Of a DNA stretch of 64,000 bases, positions 1 through 8,747 are shown one piece after another. The stretch's first letter is position 1; each line of letters starts with the position of its first letter. Position numbers and translations under genes: made by a program. The notes beneath the pieces are model-generated. The model did no database searches, was not told the DNA's origin, and saw only the letters and a list, made by a program, of their open reading frames with translations. Source of the DNA: Gracilibacter sp. BRH_c7a (GTDB lineage: Bacteria; Bacillota; Desulfitobacteriia; Desulfitobacteriales; Syntrophobotulaceae); NCBI GenBank assembly GCA_001516055.1, contig LOEZ01000091.1, forward strand, positions 37,871-101,870, in the 5' to 3' direction.

Positions 1-64
1 CTAGTAGACAAATCATATTCTATTCCTGTAGAACTTAAAGAGCAGCCGGGAAAGTACGCATACT

Positions 65-637
65 TCATACTTTTGCACCCCGTTTCCGAGCATTTTCGAA
101 TATTTTTTTCACTTCACCATTATCTTTAATCTTATGAGGCATAAGTGCCAGCTTACCCCTTGTTATCATAGGCAGACCAAACTCCGCATCTTTTAGAGGT
201 TTCATTCCAATAATGTTGGCACCAAGAATCAGACCCATTTCGTAAACTCTTCCTGTTGCTTCTACAGACTTCAGGAATAGTTCATGAAAAAGATTAATGC
301 TTTTCTCCGTAATGTAGCCTTTTTCTCTAGCAAGAATCCTTAGGCTCTCCATTACTCTGGCAATATCCACTTCTTTGGGGCAGCGTACTGAACAAGTCTG
401 ACAACCTGCACACATCCAGATAGTATTGGACTTCAAAGCTTCGTCGACCATACTAAGTTGAAGAAATCTCATAATTTGGCGCGGGGTATTATCCATCCCA
501 AAGACAACAGGACAGCCTGCACTACACTTCCCACATTGGTAGCAATCTTCAGCTTTAACTCCGCCGCTTTCCTTAATAACTTCCTGCAGTTTCTCCTTGT
601 TACTTTCTCTAATACCAGTAAGGCTAATATTACCCAT
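65..637 (-). CDS. HdrC-like 4Fe-4S electron-transfer subunit
   Basis: A 190-residue soluble iron-sulfur protein. Two ferredoxin motifs are visible, CYQCGKCSAGCP near residue 33 and CAGCQTCSVRCP near residue 76, which is the arrangement of heterodisulfide reductase subunit C. The family passes electrons between a flavoprotein and a CCG-domain (HdrB/D) partner. The gene lies 128 bases downstream of the large flavoprotein/CCG gene on the same strand, so the two probably work as one complex. A strong AGGAGG ribosome site precedes the ATG. The gene's physiological electron donor and acceptor cannot be read from sequence. The 64 bases after the stop hold nothing recognisable. Confidence 0.85.
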   Translation of the reverse strand: MGNISLTGIRESNKEKLQEVIKESGGVKAEDCYQCGKCSAGCPVVFGMDNTPRQIMRFLQLSMVDEALKSNTIWMCAGCQTCSVRCPKEVDIARVMESLRILAREKGYITEKSINLFHELFLKSVEATGRVYEMGLILGANIIGMKPLKDAEFGLPMITRGKLALMPHKIKDNGEVKKIFENARKRGAKV

Positions 638-765
638 CTATCCCTCTCCTCCTTTCATTATTTAACTCCTGAAAATCATGAAATATTATTGCTATATAGA
701 GTACTTCACAGGTCATATTACCCTATAAAGTACTCTATAAACCTTACAAATAATTTAGAAAAGAT

Positions 766-3318
766 CTAGTTTTTCAAGTGTGCTTTCTTAATTTGCAGCT
801 TGGATTTGTAACGATTCATCCAACTATTCAGAGGTCCCCCAAGACCCGGAGCTTCTTTATCAGCACACCCTGGTAGGAAAATTAAATCCATGAGGTGAAA
901 ACCTTTTTTACCTCCCCTTACCATGGACTCCCGACAGGCCGCACAGTAGGTTACGATAGTATCCGACTTGGCTTCAGCTGTCCTGCGCTTCATAACTCTC
1001 ATAGCAAGGTCGGGATTAGCTGGGACTATCATTCCTCCAAAACCACAGCAGCGCGTATTCTCTCTCGAATTCTCCAGTTCCTCAATCTCAAAGCCTGCTT
1101 CTTTCATGATATACCGCACACCGTCATGAATCTCTGATACATTTCGAGTAACACAAGAATCGTGGAGAGCAAACTTTTTGCCTTTCCCTGTTCCCTTAGC
1201 GGCTTCGGGGATACCATGTTCCATCATAACTTGATAGAGAGAGATAACCTTCTTGTCCGGACTATACGTGCTCACTGTATCGTAACAAGATTGACAAGCA
1301 ACGATAATCTCATCTACTCCTAATTGATTAAAAGCTGCTTCCAATTGAGAGTATCTCTCTTTAAAGTCTTTCTCTTGGCCTAGAGCTTTGGTCGGTTTAC
1401 CGCAGCATTTAAGCACTGCTCCGGTACCGGGCAGGACTTCCTGCAGATATTTCAAGATACCTCCTACGGCTTCAGGGTTATAAGAAGGTAAGGCACAACC
1501 AGGCATGAATACTCTCTTAGTGAAACCGGCTTTCAAGTCAGGCTGAACGATATTGAAGGCAGCCGAGAATCCAAGTGTCTGGTGTATTTTTATCGGTTTG
1601 TGCTTAGGTAACGGTCCGTCCCCAGATTTTACAAGCTCTTTTCTGATATCCATGAATATCTCAGCAAACTTGAATTCCCGTGGACAGTTGATGGTACATT
1701 GGCTGCACATGTTACAAGAATATGCGAGTAAAGGTTCGATTCCTTGATCTTGCATGGTCTTTTCCATAATCTGCTTCGGATACTCGCAGAAATCATTAAG
1801 CATCTCACAGTGTTTCATACAAGTTTTACATTCACACTGCAGACACCGGGAAGCTTCCTCTTTAGCCTGATCTTCAGTAAACCCAAGCTCGACTTCCTCG
1901 AAGCTTGCCTTGCGTCGTTCGATTGAGATTCTTGCCATATGTTTTCTGACAGTGCCTCTGTCTTCATCCTTAAAATCTTTTATAAGCTTCGTTTCATATG
2001 TTCCTTCATTATCTCTGTCAACTGCAAGGTCTTCACCTTTAAAGTATCTATCTATAGAAATAGCAGCTTTCTTACCATGGGCAAGTGCTTCGATAGCCAA
2101 TAGCGGTCTGCCGACAGCGTCTCCTCCAGCAAAAACCTTAGGATTAGCAGTCTGTAAAGTAACTTGATCAGCCTGCATTTTACCGTTTGGAGCAAGCAAG
2201 TTCTTGTCCTCTACAAAATCATTAATCATGGTCTGGCCAATGGCTATTACTACTGTATCTGCATTAATAAATTTGGTATTACTTTCATTGTATTGCGGAT
2301 TAAATTTACCATCCTCATCAAATACACTGCTGCATTCCATCAGTTCAATCTGGTTTAATTGCCCTTCACCTCGGAAAGATTTGACTCCGAAAGAATTGAC
2401 CACTTCAATGTCTTCTTCTTTTGCTTCCTCAACTTCCCATTGATGGGCAGGCATTTCGTCACATTTCTCTAAGCAGACTAAAGTAACTTTTTCTGCTCCT
2501 AATCTCACAGCAGTACGGGCAACATCTATCGCAACATTTCCTCCACCGATAACCGTAACCTTTTTGCCCATTTCTATTGGATTACCCAGACTTGCATTTC
2601 TTAGGAAATCTGTTCCAGGTAGTATTCCGTCTAAATCAGCACCCGGCAGATTCATCATGAAGCTCTTATGAGCCCCCACTGCTACAAACACGGCATCGAA
2701 ATCTGATTCCAGTTTACTAAATGGTATGTCCTCACCTATTTTGGTATTAAGCTTGACTTCAACACCCAGTTTCTCCAGAATACTATATTCAAAGTCAATA
2801 ACATTTCGAGGTAGTCTATAAGATGGAATCCCGACTCTCAACATTCCGCCCACTACAGGCAGTGCTTCAAAAATCGTTACATTATATCCTTTTCTTCTCA
2901 ATAGGTAGGCAGCCATTGCTCCTGCAGGACCAGCCCCAACCACTGCAACTTTTTGCTCTTTTTCAGCTTCAATATCTAGATTCCATGTATTTTCATTGTC
3001 ATAGTCTGCAGCGAAACGTTTGAGTGCCATTATGGAAATCGGTTGTTTTTCTCCCTTACATACATCTTCTCCCCGTTTGCATTTTTCTTCACAGGGATGG
3101 GCACAGATACGCCCTAGAATGCCAGGGAAAGGTACATCCTTACGGATGATATCTAAGGCTTTATTATACTCTCCTTCACCGATTTTGCCAACATATCCTT
3201 TAACATCTAGGTGTAAAGGACATGTAGCTGAACAAAACGCTGGAGAATCTCCCATACAGTCATCGATGACTGCTTTCATCTTTGCCTTGAGTAATTCATT
3301 AATACTAAGATTAGCCAT
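766..3318 (-). CDS. Fused GltD-like FAD/NAD(P) oxidoreductase with Fe-S and CCG (HdrB/D) domains
   Basis: An 850-residue multidomain redox enzyme. Residues 1-110 are the GltD-type N-terminal Fe-S region (cysteines in CSATCP, CAHPCEEKC). About 125-440 is the flavin/pyridine nucleotide fold, with an FAD loop GAGPAGAMAAYLLRRKGY and a second dinucleotide site GGGNVAIDVARTAVRLGA. About 490-560 carries two cysteine clusters (CLQCECKTCMKHC and CNMCSQCTINCP). About 605-820 has the CCG modules (CCGKP and CCGFGG) that hold the non-cubane cluster in HdrB/D. Such fusions plausibly move electrons from NAD(P)H to a disulfide, ferredoxin or quinone-linked HdrC. The substrate is unknown. It is followed by the HdrC-like gene. 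Confidence 0.85.
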   Translation of the reverse strand: MANLSINELLKAKMKAVIDDCMGDSPAFCSATCPLHLDVKGYVGKIGEGEYNKALDIIRKDVPFPGILGRICAHPCEEKCKRGEDVCKGEKQPISIMALKRFAADYDNENTWNLDIEAEKEQKVAVVGAGPAGAMAAYLLRRKGYNVTIFEALPVVGGMLRVGIPSYRLPRNVIDFEYSILEKLGVEVKLNTKIGEDIPFSKLESDFDAVFVAVGAHKSFMMNLPGADLDGILPGTDFLRNASLGNPIEMGKKVTVIGGGNVAIDVARTAVRLGAEKVTLVCLEKCDEMPAHQWEVEEAKEEDIEVVNSFGVKSFRGEGQLNQIELMECSSVFDEDGKFNPQYNESNTKFINADTVVIAIGQTMINDFVEDKNLLAPNGKMQADQVTLQTANPKVFAGGDAVGRPLLAIEALAHGKKAAISIDRYFKGEDLAVDRDNEGTYETKLIKDFKDEDRGTVRKHMARISIERRKASFEEVELGFTEDQAKEEASRCLQCECKTCMKHCEMLNDFCEYPKQIMEKTMQDQGIEPLLAYSCNMCSQCTINCPREFKFAEIFMDIRKELVKSGDGPLPKHKPIKIHQTLGFSAAFNIVQPDLKAGFTKRVFMPGCALPSYNPEAVGGILKYLQEVLPGTGAVLKCCGKPTKALGQEKDFKERYSQLEAAFNQLGVDEIIVACQSCYDTVSTYSPDKKVISLYQVMMEHGIPEAAKGTGKGKKFALHDSCVTRNVSEIHDGVRYIMKEAGFEIEELENSRENTRCCGFGGMIVPANPDLAMRVMKRRTAEAKSDTIVTYCAACRESMVRGGKKGFHLMDLIFLPGCADKEAPGLGGPLNSWMNRYKSKLQIKKAHLKN

Positions 3319-3588
3319 TATAAGGTACCCCTTTCTTCACTATCCTTTTTAATCCGATTCATAAATGTGATACTACAAATCTAATTATAAAGAAATAATT
3401 CACAAACAAGAGATAACACTTTATAATGTACTATGATTTTTATTTATAGATAGTTAAAAATTTAACAACCTATAAAAAGAATAATATACACTAATTTATA
3501 ATGCAATATAAATTATACTATACAATATAAAAAATTGTTATAGAAATTTGTGAATGATTTCTCATAATTATAATTTTATTATTAAATA
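3319..3588. other. AT-rich intergenic spacer
   Basis: About 270 bases of very AT-rich DNA between the flavoprotein start and the end of the kinase gene. It should hold the promoter of the Hdr-like pair. I see no open reading frame, clear terminator or long dyad that I would defend. Confidence 0.5.
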
Positions 3589-4644
3589 TTATTTAAATTT
3601 TATATTTGGAAATAATTCTTTGATAAAATTTGGCTCTACGTAACTTTTTATTTTCGTAAAAGTATCTTCATTACGCAATAATCTTCCAGGACTAGTATAC
3701 TCAACCCAAGCCATTGCACACCAGGAAACTGCTCTAAGATGGATAAAAGGCTTGAACATCTCTACCCGCTCCAATAAAGTAGACTTTAGAGGAGATCCTG
3801 GAACACCTTTGAGATATTCAGTCAAAAAGTATTTTTCCTCTTCTGTCGAAAGAATATAGTCAGCCTTCCATAGAGTTGTTGTACGTATAAGAAAATGACT
3901 TAAGTCCTGAGCAGGTTCTCCTAAGATAGGTTTCTCCCAATCTATCAGGTAGGTTATTCCTCTGTCTTCATTTACAATGAAATTATGGGAATTCACTTCG
4001 GTATTGATAATACACTGCCATGGATCGCTGCGAAAATACTTTTCCTCCTCCTTTGCTTTGTAAGCCCAATCCATTATCCTATAAAACATTTCTTTAAGTT
4101 CTGAATCTACCCGTTCACAAGCGAAGAATGTCTTAAGCAAGCAATCAGCTTCTTTATAGATGGCTGTAAATGGATATTCTTCTTTCACAAGGGCAGCTGC
4201 ATCAGTGTCACTTACAGGGATACTGTGAATCTTGGCAAAGGTATAGGCCGCCCTTTTCAAGTCAGTTGCATAGTTTAAAGGCCTGCCAGGTAAATATTCC
4301 ATGATAAGTAATCCATAAGGTATATCTTTTTTACTGCCATCAAGATAGATAGGTCTCGGGGTAACACCACTATCACCTAAAATCTCCAATGCCCGATACT
4401 CATACCCTATCTGATCTTTTAGTTGCATCTGACTTCCAGTATTAACCCTGAAAACATAAGCTCTATTCTTGTCCTTTTCTTTCCCATCTCCATCAAAAAC
4501 TCTTAAGAGATAATTTAGATTATACTCCCCTTGGGCTAGGTCATCGACGATTATAGCCTGACTGGAGGGTACTGTTAATCTTTCCTTAACTTCCTTGCTA
4601 TTGACATAACGACAAACGCTATCCCTTAATTCATCTTTCAACAT
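3589..4644 (-). CDS. APH-fold small-molecule phosphotransferase
   Basis: A 351-residue protein of the aminoglycoside phosphotransferase / choline kinase fold. The C-terminal half shows the Mg-binding block LIDWEKP followed by EPAQDLSHF, typical of the family. The usual catalytic loop HGDxxxxN appears instead as NTEVNSHN (about residue 215), so the Asp base position is Glu. Activity may therefore be altered. The N-terminal half contains a nucleotide-binding lobe (IIVDDLAQGEYNLNYLL, then LLIMEYLPGRPL). The gene closes the Ynj/glycosyltransferase operon, 18 bases after the DUF2064-type gene. A small sugar or sugar alcohol is a likely substrate by context. Drug resistance is not implied. AAAGGAGATG lies ahead of the ATG. 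Confidence 0.7.
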   Translation of the reverse strand: MLKDELRDSVCRYVNSKEVKERLTVPSSQAIIVDDLAQGEYNLNYLLRVFDGDGKEKDKNRAYVFRVNTGSQMQLKDQIGYEYRALEILGDSGVTPRPIYLDGSKKDIPYGLLIMEYLPGRPLNYATDLKRAAYTFAKIHSIPVSDTDAAALVKEEYPFTAIYKEADCLLKTFFACERVDSELKEMFYRIMDWAYKAKEEEKYFRSDPWQCIINTEVNSHNFIVNEDRGITYLIDWEKPILGEPAQDLSHFLIRTTTLWKADYILSTEEEKYFLTEYLKGVPGSPLKSTLLERVEMFKPFIHLRAVSWCAMAWVEYTSPGRLLRNEDTFTKIKSYVEPNFIKELFPNIKFK

Positions 4645-4662
4645 TGTCCATCATCTCCTTTC

Positions 4663-5331
4663 TCAGCTTAAATCCTTAAGACTCATTAAGTATTCACTGG
4701 TATGGATGGGATAGAATTCCAAAAAGTTAGCTCGATTAGCCAGAGAATCTCTCAAATCGACCAGGTCTTCCCATACATCAATATCTCTCAGCTTGGGTAA
4801 CAACGTCCAGCTAAGTTCAAGCTCTTCCAGAATTGCAACAGTCTGCTCCAGCACAGAACCTTTTCCCCAGCTTAGATTTCCAAAGACTTCGGGGATTACT
4901 CTCTTCATACCTATGAAGCAGTATCCTCCATCTAAAGTTGGTCCAATAACGACATCGTACCTGTCAAGTAATTCATCAGCTTTTTTCAAATAAGATGGTT
5001 GGATATCAGGCATATCTGTCCCTATTAACCCAATCTTTGCAAAACCTTTGTCACACCCCCATTGAACACAACTCTGCATCCTCTCTCCTAAATATTCTCC
5101 TTGTTGCGGAAATAATGGTAACGATTTCCCGGTGATAGAAGCCATAATCCTTTCACCCGAAGCTGGTGTAAAAGCAAGAGCTGTTTCTAACCCTGAACCT
5201 CGCAACATAAATATCATATCCTTAATAAAAGCCTCATGGAGCTGAGCACACTTTTCCCCGCTTAAATGAGTTTGCAGCCTAGTCTTCGTATAGCCAGGAA
5301 CAGGAGTCCTTGACATTAGTACAATCAGCAT
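4663..5331 (-). CDS. DUF2064 / TIGR04282-type glycosyltransferase-like protein
   Basis: A 222-residue nucleotide-sugar-transferase-like protein. It has the family's opening (MSRTPVPGYTKTRL), the IGLIGTDMPDI core and the DVVIGPTLDGGYCFIG block. The reading frame could open at a GTG at 5340, overlapping the previous gene. The ATG at 5331 is preferred because GAGGTG sits seven bases before it. TIGR04282 proteins are paired with TIGR04283 glycosyltransferases in clusters often labelled arsenosugar biosynthesis. Here the partner is directly upstream, but no arsM or arsS radical-SAM gene is present, so the arsenosugar label is not supported. The acceptor is unknown. Confidence 0.8.
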   Translation of the reverse strand: MLIVLMSRTPVPGYTKTRLQTHLSGEKCAQLHEAFIKDMIFMLRGSGLETALAFTPASGERIMASITGKSLPLFPQQGEYLGERMQSCVQWGCDKGFAKIGLIGTDMPDIQPSYLKKADELLDRYDVVIGPTLDGGYCFIGMKRVIPEVFGNLSWGKGSVLEQTVAILEELELSWTLLPKLRDIDVWEDLVDLRDSLANRANFLEFYPIHTSEYLMSLKDLS

Positions 5332-5336
5332 TATTC

Positions 5337-6014
5337 TCACCTCGCATCCCTGTAAATACGGTTCAGTTCTTCTGGGGGTACTCCTCTGAGATAAAGTGCT
5401 TTCAACTTATGCATTATCCATATAGTTTTCCAAATGCCATTTTTGTGCCATCTTCTTGCCGAAGTAACTATCCTCTCAGGTAGTTGCACAAGCTTGCCAA
5501 CCTTTTTCAGCTTGCGGCAGAACTCCCATTCCTCCATAAGCTCGATGTCTGGGAAACCACCGACCCTCTTAAATGCTTCTCTCCGCACGAAGATACCTTG
5601 GTCACCGAAAAAAATACCACTCATCTTGGGTCTTAGGTTGGACCCGAAGGAGATAATCTTAAAAATAAAGCGCGGATCATCTATCTCCAACGTACACCCT
5701 CCACCTATTACCTTAGTATCCATCAATGCCTTGCCAATACATTTCAAAATACTCCTCCCAACTTTGCTGTCACAATGTAAAAAAAGGATAGCCTCTCCAG
5801 TTGTTACCTCAGCTCCTTGGTTCATCTGCTTGGCTCTGCCTTTAGGACTCTTCACTAATTTAGCCCGATCACCAATTAGTTCAATGGTTTTATCGGTACT
5901 ACCCCCGTCCACCAAAACTACCTCTTTATCCCCTTCGAGCTCATCCAGCATATCCAGGGTATCAAGAATTGTAGCTTCTTCATTAAATATGGGCACAACC
6001 ACTGATATTTTCAT
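5337..6014 (-). CDS. Family 2 glycosyltransferase, TIGR04283 type
   Basis: A 225-residue GT-A fold glycosyltransferase. The N-terminus has ISVVVPIFNEEATI and the VVLVDGGSTDKT block. Residues around 100-160 carry the GDQGIFVRR and GGFPDIELMEEWEFCRKLKK signatures of the TIGR04283 subfamily. It is cytoplasmic, with no membrane spans. Its start lies inside the 3' end of the ABC ATPase gene (32-base overlap), which argues for translational coupling with the importer. It probably uses a sugar nucleotide; donor and acceptor are not predictable from sequence. Confidence 0.83.
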   Translation of the reverse strand: MKISVVVPIFNEEATILDTLDMLDELEGDKEVVLVDGGSTDKTIELIGDRAKLVKSPKGRAKQMNQGAEVTTGEAILFLHCDSKVGRSILKCIGKALMDTKVIGGGCTLEIDDPRFIFKIISFGSNLRPKMSGIFFGDQGIFVRREAFKRVGGFPDIELMEEWEFCRKLKKVGKLVQLPERIVTSARRWHKNGIWKTIWIMHKLKALYLRGVPPEELNRIYRDAR

Positions 6015-7044
6015 CTTCTTCCCCGCTTTTCCCCAAACAGTCTTCCCATCTTATATTAAAAAATAATTTATCTCCTGCTTTATATTCCTGCCTTCCCCAC
6101 GAATAGGCTACTAATTCCTTATCATTGTAGGAGAAACAGACTATTCTCTTTTCTCCAATAAAAATGGTTCTCAAAACCTTTCCGATTAGAGCATCCTTTG
6201 TTGGCGTCTTCGTTATCCATATACTCTCAGGCCGCACATAAACCACCGTTTCGCATGTTAGTGCTTGAGCTTCTGTCAATACCTTACACTTCTGTAACAA
6301 GGTACCATCAAAGAGAGGGCATTCCAGGATGTTGTATCTACCGAAAAGATGGGCAACCTTACCGCTTAAAGGTCTGTAGTAGATTTCTTGAGGCACGGCA
6401 TATTGTACAATAGATCCTTCAAACATTGCAGCTATTTTGTCTGCCATATGAAGGGCTTCCTCGCAATCATGGGTGACACAGATTGTTGTCATATCTAATG
6501 TTTTGTGAATCTCCAGAATAAAATCTCTCATATCACATCTTAAAGCTGGATCTAAGCTTGATAAAGGTTCATCCAAGAGAAGAACTTTAGGTTCTAGTGC
6601 TAATGCCCGGGCTAAAGCTACCCTTTGCCTCTGTCCACCAGATAATTGGTCTGGGTAACGTTCTTCCATTCCTTCAAGTTGGATAAGACTGAGCATCTCC
6701 TGTACCTTGGCTTTAATCTTGTCTTCTTTAACCCCTTTCATCTTCAGCCCGAATCCTATATTTTGAGCAACTGTGATATGCGGAAATAATAAATTATCTT
6801 GAAAAACCATAACTACATCTCTTTTTTCTGCTGATAGGTTAGTAACGTTTTGTCCATCTATAGTAATCGAGCCACTATCCGGTTCTATCAGCCCCGCCAG
6901 AAGCTTGAGAGTTGTCGTCTTCCCACACCCTGAAGGCCCTACCAGGACCACGAACTCTCCATGGTTTACACACAGGGATATATGGTCAATGACTACCTGA
7001 CCTTTGTAAAGCTTGCTGAGTTTTTGTATTTGGATGTATGGCAT
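5983..7044 (-). CDS. ynjD: ABC transporter ATP-binding subunit, YnjD-like
   Basis: A 353-residue importer ATPase. It has Walker A GPSGCGKTTTLKLLAG near residue 38, signature LSGGQRQRVALARAL, Walker B VLLLDEPLSSLD and a switch His in CVTHD. The C-terminal ~110 residues form the regulatory OB-type extension seen in iron, spermidine, sulfate and Ynj ATPases. Gene order (binding protein, permease, permease, ATPase, with a YnjE-like rhodanese upstream) matches the E. coli ynjBCDE set. There YnjC is one fused permease, whereas here it is two genes. The transported substrate is not established for that family. Confidence 0.85.
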   Translation of the reverse strand: MPYIQIQKLSKLYKGQVVIDHISLCVNHGEFVVLVGPSGCGKTTTLKLLAGLIEPDSGSITIDGQNVTNLSAEKRDVVMVFQDNLLFPHITVAQNIGFGLKMKGVKEDKIKAKVQEMLSLIQLEGMEERYPDQLSGGQRQRVALARALALEPKVLLLDEPLSSLDPALRCDMRDFILEIHKTLDMTTICVTHDCEEALHMADKIAAMFEGSIVQYAVPQEIYYRPLSGKVAHLFGRYNILECPLFDGTLLQKCKVLTEAQALTCETVVYVRPESIWITKTPTKDALIGKVLRTIFIGEKRIVCFSYNDKELVAYSWGRQEYKAGDKLFFNIRWEDCLGKSGEEDENISGCAHI

Positions 7045-7057
7045 TATTACTTCTCTC

Positions 7058-7852
7058 CTATAAATAATAGAACTCCGACTGTCTCTGGTTATCTTCTATA
7101 CATTTTTCTGCGATAATCATAAAAAACAAAGATGATAAAATAAAGATAAGACTAAGCGATGAAGCGATAACTCTATCCCCGCTATTAATAAAAGGAAATA
7201 GTATTAGCGGAAGGGTAATCACTTTTCCCCCTCCAATCAAGAATGTAAGAAAATACTGACTGAAAGAAACATTAAAGACCAGTGCGCTGCCTGTTACTAA
7301 ACCGGGCTTAATCAAGTACCAAGTGATATATCTGAAACGGGCCCACCAATTAGCCTTGAGAGTTCTACCTTGTTCATCCCATTTTGTGCCTGCAGCTTTA
7401 AATACACTGATAAAGATACGTACTGAATACGGCAACGTAACCGTTAGGTGGATAAGAAGCACACCTAAGAATGAATCAGCTAACCCATACTTAATAAAAG
7501 AAAGATGTATCCCCATTCCCACCGCAATCGGAGGAACAATGATAGGTGCTAGAATTAATGTTTCAACCAGACTCTTACCAACAAAATCATAATGAGCGAT
7601 AGCCTTACCTGCCGGTATACTTATGATTAGGCTTATTAATGTCACCGCTCCCGAGAGAGACAAACTAACCAGTAAACTATGCCAGACTTTACTGTGAGGT
7701 TCAAGGATATACCTCCATCCTCTAAATCCGAATTCGCTAGGCAGCAGTTCTCCTGCAGGCCACGTTTGAGTAAAAGACCACAAAATCAGCACGATAAATG
7801 GTGTTATTAGTAGATAAAAAATTGTAAGAGAAAATATTTTGTTAAGTCTCAT
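7058..7852 (-). CDS. ABC transporter permease (second half of YnjC-type pair)
   Basis: A 264-residue membrane protein with about six transmembrane segments. It carries the BPD-type inner-membrane loop around residues 165-185 (EQGRTLKANWWARFRYITWYL) that docks on the ATPase. The frame could open at a TTG at 7858, but that TTG abuts the ribosome site. ATG at 7852 has AGGT six bases upstream and is preferred. It lies 13 bases before the ATPase gene and 13 bases after the partner permease. It should import the same ligand as the neighbouring binding lipoprotein. Confidence 0.82.
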   Translation of the reverse strand: MRLNKIFSLTIFYLLITPFIVLILWSFTQTWPAGELLPSEFGFRGWRYILEPHSKVWHSLLVSLSLSGAVTLISLIISIPAGKAIAHYDFVGKSLVETLILAPIIVPPIAVGMGIHLSFIKYGLADSFLGVLLIHLTVTLPYSVRIFISVFKAAGTKWDEQGRTLKANWWARFRYITWYLIKPGLVTGSALVFNVSFSQYFLTFLIGGGKVITLPLILFPFINSGDRVIASSLSLIFILSSLFFMIIAEKCIEDNQRQSEFYYL

Positions 7853-7865
7853 GAGCAAACCTCAC

Positions 7866-8747
7866 TTATAGTTTGTACCTTACCAACTTTTTCAGGGAAG
7901 CAGTATAGAGCCAGACCATGATTATAGCCAAAACAGTTATAATCATACTGATAACCATAGCTATAGGTCTATTGGTGAGGTCAGGAGAGATATAGTTTAA
8001 ATAAGCCCAAACCGGAAGAGTTCGTGGATAAGTAGCTCCAAGGAGGTAGGGAATCTCAAAAGCTCCGAATGAGTAGGCAAAAACGATAACCGATGCAGAC
8101 ATAATTGCCGGAGTACTTAAAGGGAGGATTACATGGTAAAAAACTTGTCTCTTGCTTGCTCCCAGAGTAAGAGCTACTTCCCCCAGATTTTTTTGGATGT
8201 TTGCCATAACGGTATAGACCATTAACGTGATGAAGGGAACCTCTTTCCAGATATATATAAGAATGATTCCAATAGCATTCTTAGAATAAATCAGACTTGG
8301 GAACTGATTCGGTTCAGATATAAATCCCATCTTCATTACCAAACGAGCGATAATCCCCCCTTGGGATACCATGAACACAATCATGAGAGCGGCAACGATA
8401 TGGGGAACAGCTATTGGGATTTTATATAGAAAATCAATTCCTTTATTTTTATGCGATAACCCAGCGATATAATATGCAAGATATACTCCGATTACTGTTG
8501 AAATCAGAGTTGAAACAACACAGATATAAAAAGAATGTCCTAGTGCAGCCATGAAATCCGGTGAAGTTATTACTTCCTTATAATAAATAAGAGTAAATTT
8601 TTCCAGTCCTATAATGGGAAAGTATCCCAGACTTTGTAAAAAGGCCAAAAGGATGCCTCCAATAAAGAAGGCACCCAATATAAAAAGGACAGGAGAGAGC
8701 ATTAAGTATGGCAACCAAGTTGATTTTTTTAATATTAAGGACCTCAA
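7866..8747 (-). CDS. ABC transporter permease (first half of YnjC-type pair)
   Basis: A 293-residue permease with six predicted membrane segments and the docking loop EVALTLGASKRQVFYHVILP near residue 190, the classical EAA motif. It starts at TTG, with the TTGA overlapping the TGA stop of the binding-protein gene and GTAGGAAA just ahead, so the two are translationally coupled. Together with the following permease it replaces the single fused YnjC of enterobacteria. Confidence 0.83.
   Translation of the reverse strand: MRSLILKKSTWLPYLMLSPVLFILGAFFIGGILLAFLQSLGYFPIIGLEKFTLIYYKEVITSPDFMAALGHSFYICVVSTLISTVIGVYLAYYIAGLSHKNKGIDFLYKIPIAVPHIVAALMIVFMVSQGGIIARLVMKMGFISEPNQFPSLIYSKNAIGIILIYIWKEVPFITLMVYTVMANIQKNLGEVALTLGASKRQVFYHVILPLSTPAIMSASVIVFAYSFGAFEIPYLLGATYPRTLPVWAYLNYISPDLTNRPIAMVISMIITVLAIIMVWLYTASLKKLVRYKL

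Noticed and set aside
458..769. Plus-strand frame over the HdrC gene
   Set aside because: Antisense shadow of a conserved gene, no ribosome site, no family features.
4663..6014. Arsenosugar biosynthesis locus
   Set aside because: The two glycosyltransferases fit the TIGR04282/04283 labels, but no ArsM or ArsS radical-SAM gene is in the window. The 15248 methyltransferase lacks ArsM cysteines.
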